DNA of 21,247 nt, from positions 1 to 21,247 of the forward strand of contig JADRCO010001218.1 of assembly GCA_021464525.1 (NCBI GenBank). The letters run 5' to 3'. Source of the DNA: Rhizophagus sp. LPA8_4_AMF (lineage: Eukaryota > Glomeromycota > Glomeromycetes > Glomerales > Glomeraceae). Both the position numbers and the translations under genes were made by a program. The stretch's first letter is position 1, and every line of letters starts with the position of its first letter. This document shows, piece by piece, positions 18,597 to 21,247 of the stretch. Below the pieces are notes generated by a model. The model did no database searches. It saw only the letters and a program-made list of their open reading frames with translations, and was not told the origin of the DNA.

Positions 18597-19196
18597 TTTT
18601 AATACGCCTAAGAACGTAACAAATCTGACGCTGCTTTAAAGTAGAGTTCTAAATAATTATTATAAATAATTTTTTACCATTCATATGTGGCAAATTGACA
18701 CTTAAAAAGGTTTTATTAATTATTGTATCTGAACTTGAGTAGAATGAGAATTTATAATAATTCGGTAGATGTTATGATGTGAAATTTTACAAAAAATCTC
18801 ATTTTATTTTTAAACCATTCCATTTAGCCATTTCCCATTTTACACACCCAACCCGCTAAAAATTAAAAAAAACTTGCCCATTTGGGAAGAACATAAAACC
18901 CGGTTGGCAAGAAAAAACTGATTATTTAAAATATAATAACCGTTTTCTTTTTGATGAAAATTTCTTTTTTTTGAAATTTATTAAGTGAAAAAATTGATAA
19001 TCACTGAACAAATTAATGATCCATTTATACTGAAATCTAGAAAATTTGAAATTATGGGATGTCAAATGATTATGGGGTGTCAAAACAAAAGACTAAAATT
19101 TAGTTCACGTTAATTGTGGTTATTGTGTCTATCATGACTATCATGGTTATTGTTTCTAACTTAGGAATACATTGACTTACGTCATGAAAAAATCCC
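18597..19196 (+). repeat. dispersed repeat, copy B
   Basis: Same order of blocks as copy A: CCTAAGAACGTAAC..., GCAAATTGACACTT, CACACCCAACCCGC (18843), ATTAAGTGAAAAAATTGATA, TGGTTATTGTTTCTAACTTA, GAAAAAATCCC. Much of the A segment between 17612 and 17770 is replaced here. It lies in the same orientation as A, with starts about 1.1 kb apart. Confidence 0.7.
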
Positions 19197-20356
19197 ACTC
19201 TATGCTATTGATTTGAGAACAAGTTATCATTTATGAAGCTGAATGCTGATTTTTTACATGGTAACTTTTTTATCTTTCGATTTAAATCCCTTCATCACGT
19301 AACTGCGTGAAGATTCACAGTGAAATTCGATATACTGTAACAGAATATAATCTCAATAAATTGAAACTGAATTTTTATCAGAATTAAAATAATTTTGATA
19401 TAATGGAATAAATCTCTTGATAGATCGGTCAGTGAATCGAATGTTTTTTAGCAAGAAAAAAATCTCTAATCCATTACCTACAATAATTTTAATTGATTAT
19501 GAACGGAGTGAATAGGGAATTTTTGTCAATCCTGCCCCACTTCTATTTTTAATGGCCAATAAAATTCAATCACGTGTATCTCATTTTTGGTGTTAAAAAA
19601 TTTAGTAATGATTTTTCCACATAACATATTTCAGAGTTCTATCTTATTATTAAATACATTATGCTTTAGAGTTATGAGCGCATCACATGATCAATTTTTG
19701 AAACTTTTATAAATGTTCCTACGTTTTTTAAATTGGGTTATATACATTATATACTCTACTCATTTTCTAAGATTCGCATTTTCAAAATGTCAATTTCAAC
19801 TGATAAGTTGTAGCTCTTTCAAAAGTGTATGAAAAGCGTTGGAGTGGTTATTATTTTCTCTCTTCTTGGAGTAAAACTCCTGTTATAAGGTCTGCTTATA
19901 CTGGAGAAGGAATTAGCTATGAACCTTCCTTATAACAATTTTAAGAAGACTGGAGAGTTATCACTCACTCACTTTATAGCAATCACATGTAAAGGTTGCG
20001 AAAAGACTTAATGAGTGCTTACTTTAGTGGAAATTTAGAAAACATTCCCTGAGAAGACATAGAAAAGTAGTTATTTCTTAAACCTTATGCATTTACGCAT
20101 GTTATTAAAGACTCTTGACTCTTTCAAATTGTAAGTAATACTGTGGCTTGTTAAAATTATTGATGTATCTTTTGTAACTTGACATACTCTATGGTTTTCA
20201 GGCTCAGCTTGGTTCATTTTAACACTATTAAAGACGTGAGTGTTTTTTTTATGGGATGAGTGGTAAAGTTCATAATGGACCACTCATCAATATTATCAAA
20301 TTTTCAGAAGCTTTTAAATTTGAAACGAAGGAGAAAATATCATACACAACGAATTA

Positions 20357-20616
20357 ATGGCAACATCAATTATTGATTTGACAAATAGTAATGAAGAAAT
20401 TACAAAGAGAGATAATGATAAAAAGAGACACAAAATGGTATTTAATTTTGATTATTGAGTATTATTATTTTAATGATTCACTTATCTAATCCACTTTTGC
20501 TGTTTTTTCTTGATACTCTTTACCAATAGCGAAACAGTAAATACTATTCATCAATGGATGCCATAAAATCGAATATCATTTATTTCATTTTTATTGAGCA
20601 CCTTCATTTTAATTGA
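20357..20616 (+). CDS. speculative small two-exon ORF (~55 residues)
   Basis: ATG at 20357 opens a charged N-terminus (MATSIIDLTNSNEEITKRD...KRHKM). A donor-like GTATTT at 20438 and a pyrimidine-rich acceptor ending CCAATAG at 20529 would define a 92-nt intron. The second exon (20530-20616) gives NSKYYSSMDAIKSNIIYF and ends TGA. Without splicing the frame closes after 33 residues. No family is recognised. It could be a fragment of a larger decayed gene, or chance. Confidence 0.2.
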
Positions 20617-21019
20617 GTTACTGCAATTGCTTTTTAAAATGTATTGTGCATGCTCATAATTTAGTTATGATTTTTATAACTTGAACGGGTTGTCATAAAA
20701 TTTGGTGATTTGCTAATAAAACTTCATTAATGCAGATTAAATATAGTAGTTAACGCAAGTTAAGACATAAACTAAAAAATGTTGATTATACACGAAATAT
20801 AATACAGTTTCTGACTTCTTGCATGGGAACTGGTATTTTTTGTCTTTATCGGGTTCAAATATAAATCCATTTTTTTTGGTAAGTGCCTTACTGATACCAT
20901 TATACTGAAATTTGGGATCAATCAATACTTTAACAGTCACTTTGCTAAGAAAAAATTTTTTATTGATACATGCAAAAAATAAATACAAAGATCAGGACTT
21001 TGCCCGTAGTACATGACAA

Positions 21020-21247
21020 AATTTCATCTTTATAAATTTATACTACAAAATTTTATTCAATAATAAAATAATTTTTTTTAAATGTATTATAAATTATAAT
21101 ATACATTCGATCTGATGTTAAACAGAAATCGATAATTTATTTATATTCATATAATTAAATAATTAAATTAGAACAAAAAAGCTCTTCCGTTTGGAAATTT
21201 CTCATATTCACACCCAACCCGCTAAAAATTAAAAAAACTTGCCCGTT
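21020..21247 (+). repeat. dispersed repeat, copy C (cut by window end)
   Basis: It matches copy A closely from TTTATAAATTTATACTAC through the A+T-rich block to CACACCCAACCCGC (21209) and CTTGCCC. It contains a short insertion (about 21111-21129) that copy A lacks. In the TATAAATTTATA block C is closer to A than B is, suggesting A and C share a more recent ancestor. Confidence 0.7.

Larger units (their letters stand above)
16978..21247. other. 4.3-kb gene-poor, repeat-rich stretch
   Basis: Very A+T-rich. It contains a small inverted-repeat element at 17189-17325, three copies of a dispersed repeat (17455-18119, 18597-19196, 21020-end) and one speculative small ORF (20357-20616). The open frames at 20071-20283 and 20737-20988 (minus) have low-complexity composition and no family features. 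Confidence 0.65.

Noticed and set aside
20071-20283. 70-codon minus-strand frame
   Set aside because: No domain, no splice context and no neighbouring coding blocks.
20737-20988. 83-codon minus-strand frame
   Set aside because: Lysine/phenylalanine-rich, ends inside A+T-rich repeat flank; no recognisable motif.

Overview
The window looks like nuclear DNA of an arbuscular mycorrhizal fungus (Glomeromycotina, Rhizophagus-like). The reasons are a very A+T-rich background, short introns of 60-90 nt with GTAAGT-type donors and TAG/CAG acceptors, a dispersed-repeat landscape, and protein families that are strongly expanded in these fungi: F-box/LRR proteins, Crinkler (CRN) modules, P-loop NTPases of the CRN type and PD-(D/E)XK-like nucleases. 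All family assignments come from reading translated motifs; no database search was possible.

Layout. 1-2330 is gene-poor and holds a ~34-bp tandem array (256-503) and a small inverted-repeat element (about 1345-1431). 2376-3917 (minus) is an intact, intronless F-box/LRR gene. 4000-4995 is empty apart from a stem-loop and a paired E-box/TATA promoter. 4996-14783 is a graveyard of five broken, effector-like genes: an unrecognised remnant (4996-about 5770, plus), a Crinkler gene with Ubl header, SAM-like and PD-(D/E)XK parts (6023-7745, plus), an unrecognised remnant (about 7998-8821, minus), a membrane-anchored P-loop NTPase (9036-10410, minus) and a multi-exon GEWEF-type nuclease-like gene (about 12190-14783, minus). 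Each shows clear reading frames cut by frameshifts, and three by internal stops, yet several introns keep good splice sites, which points to fairly recent decay. A structured ~165-bp element sits inside one intron of the last gene, and a 533-bp element with 29-30 bp terminal inverted repeats lies just upstream of it.

15717-16977 (plus) is an intact two-exon gene for a 393-residue protein of unknown function with a C-terminal membrane anchor. 16978-21247 has no convincing gene; it carries three diverged copies of a ~600-665 bp repeat (the third cut by the window end), a small MITE-like element and one speculative two-exon small ORF.

How the parts relate. CRN-type proteins are known to combine a ubiquitin-like header, a P-loop NTPase and a nuclease effector domain. 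Here those three modules occur in separate neighbouring genes on both strands, all decayed. The two intact genes flank this block. I infer a repeat-rich accessory region where effector-like families turn over by birth and decay, rather than one co-regulated operon-like system.
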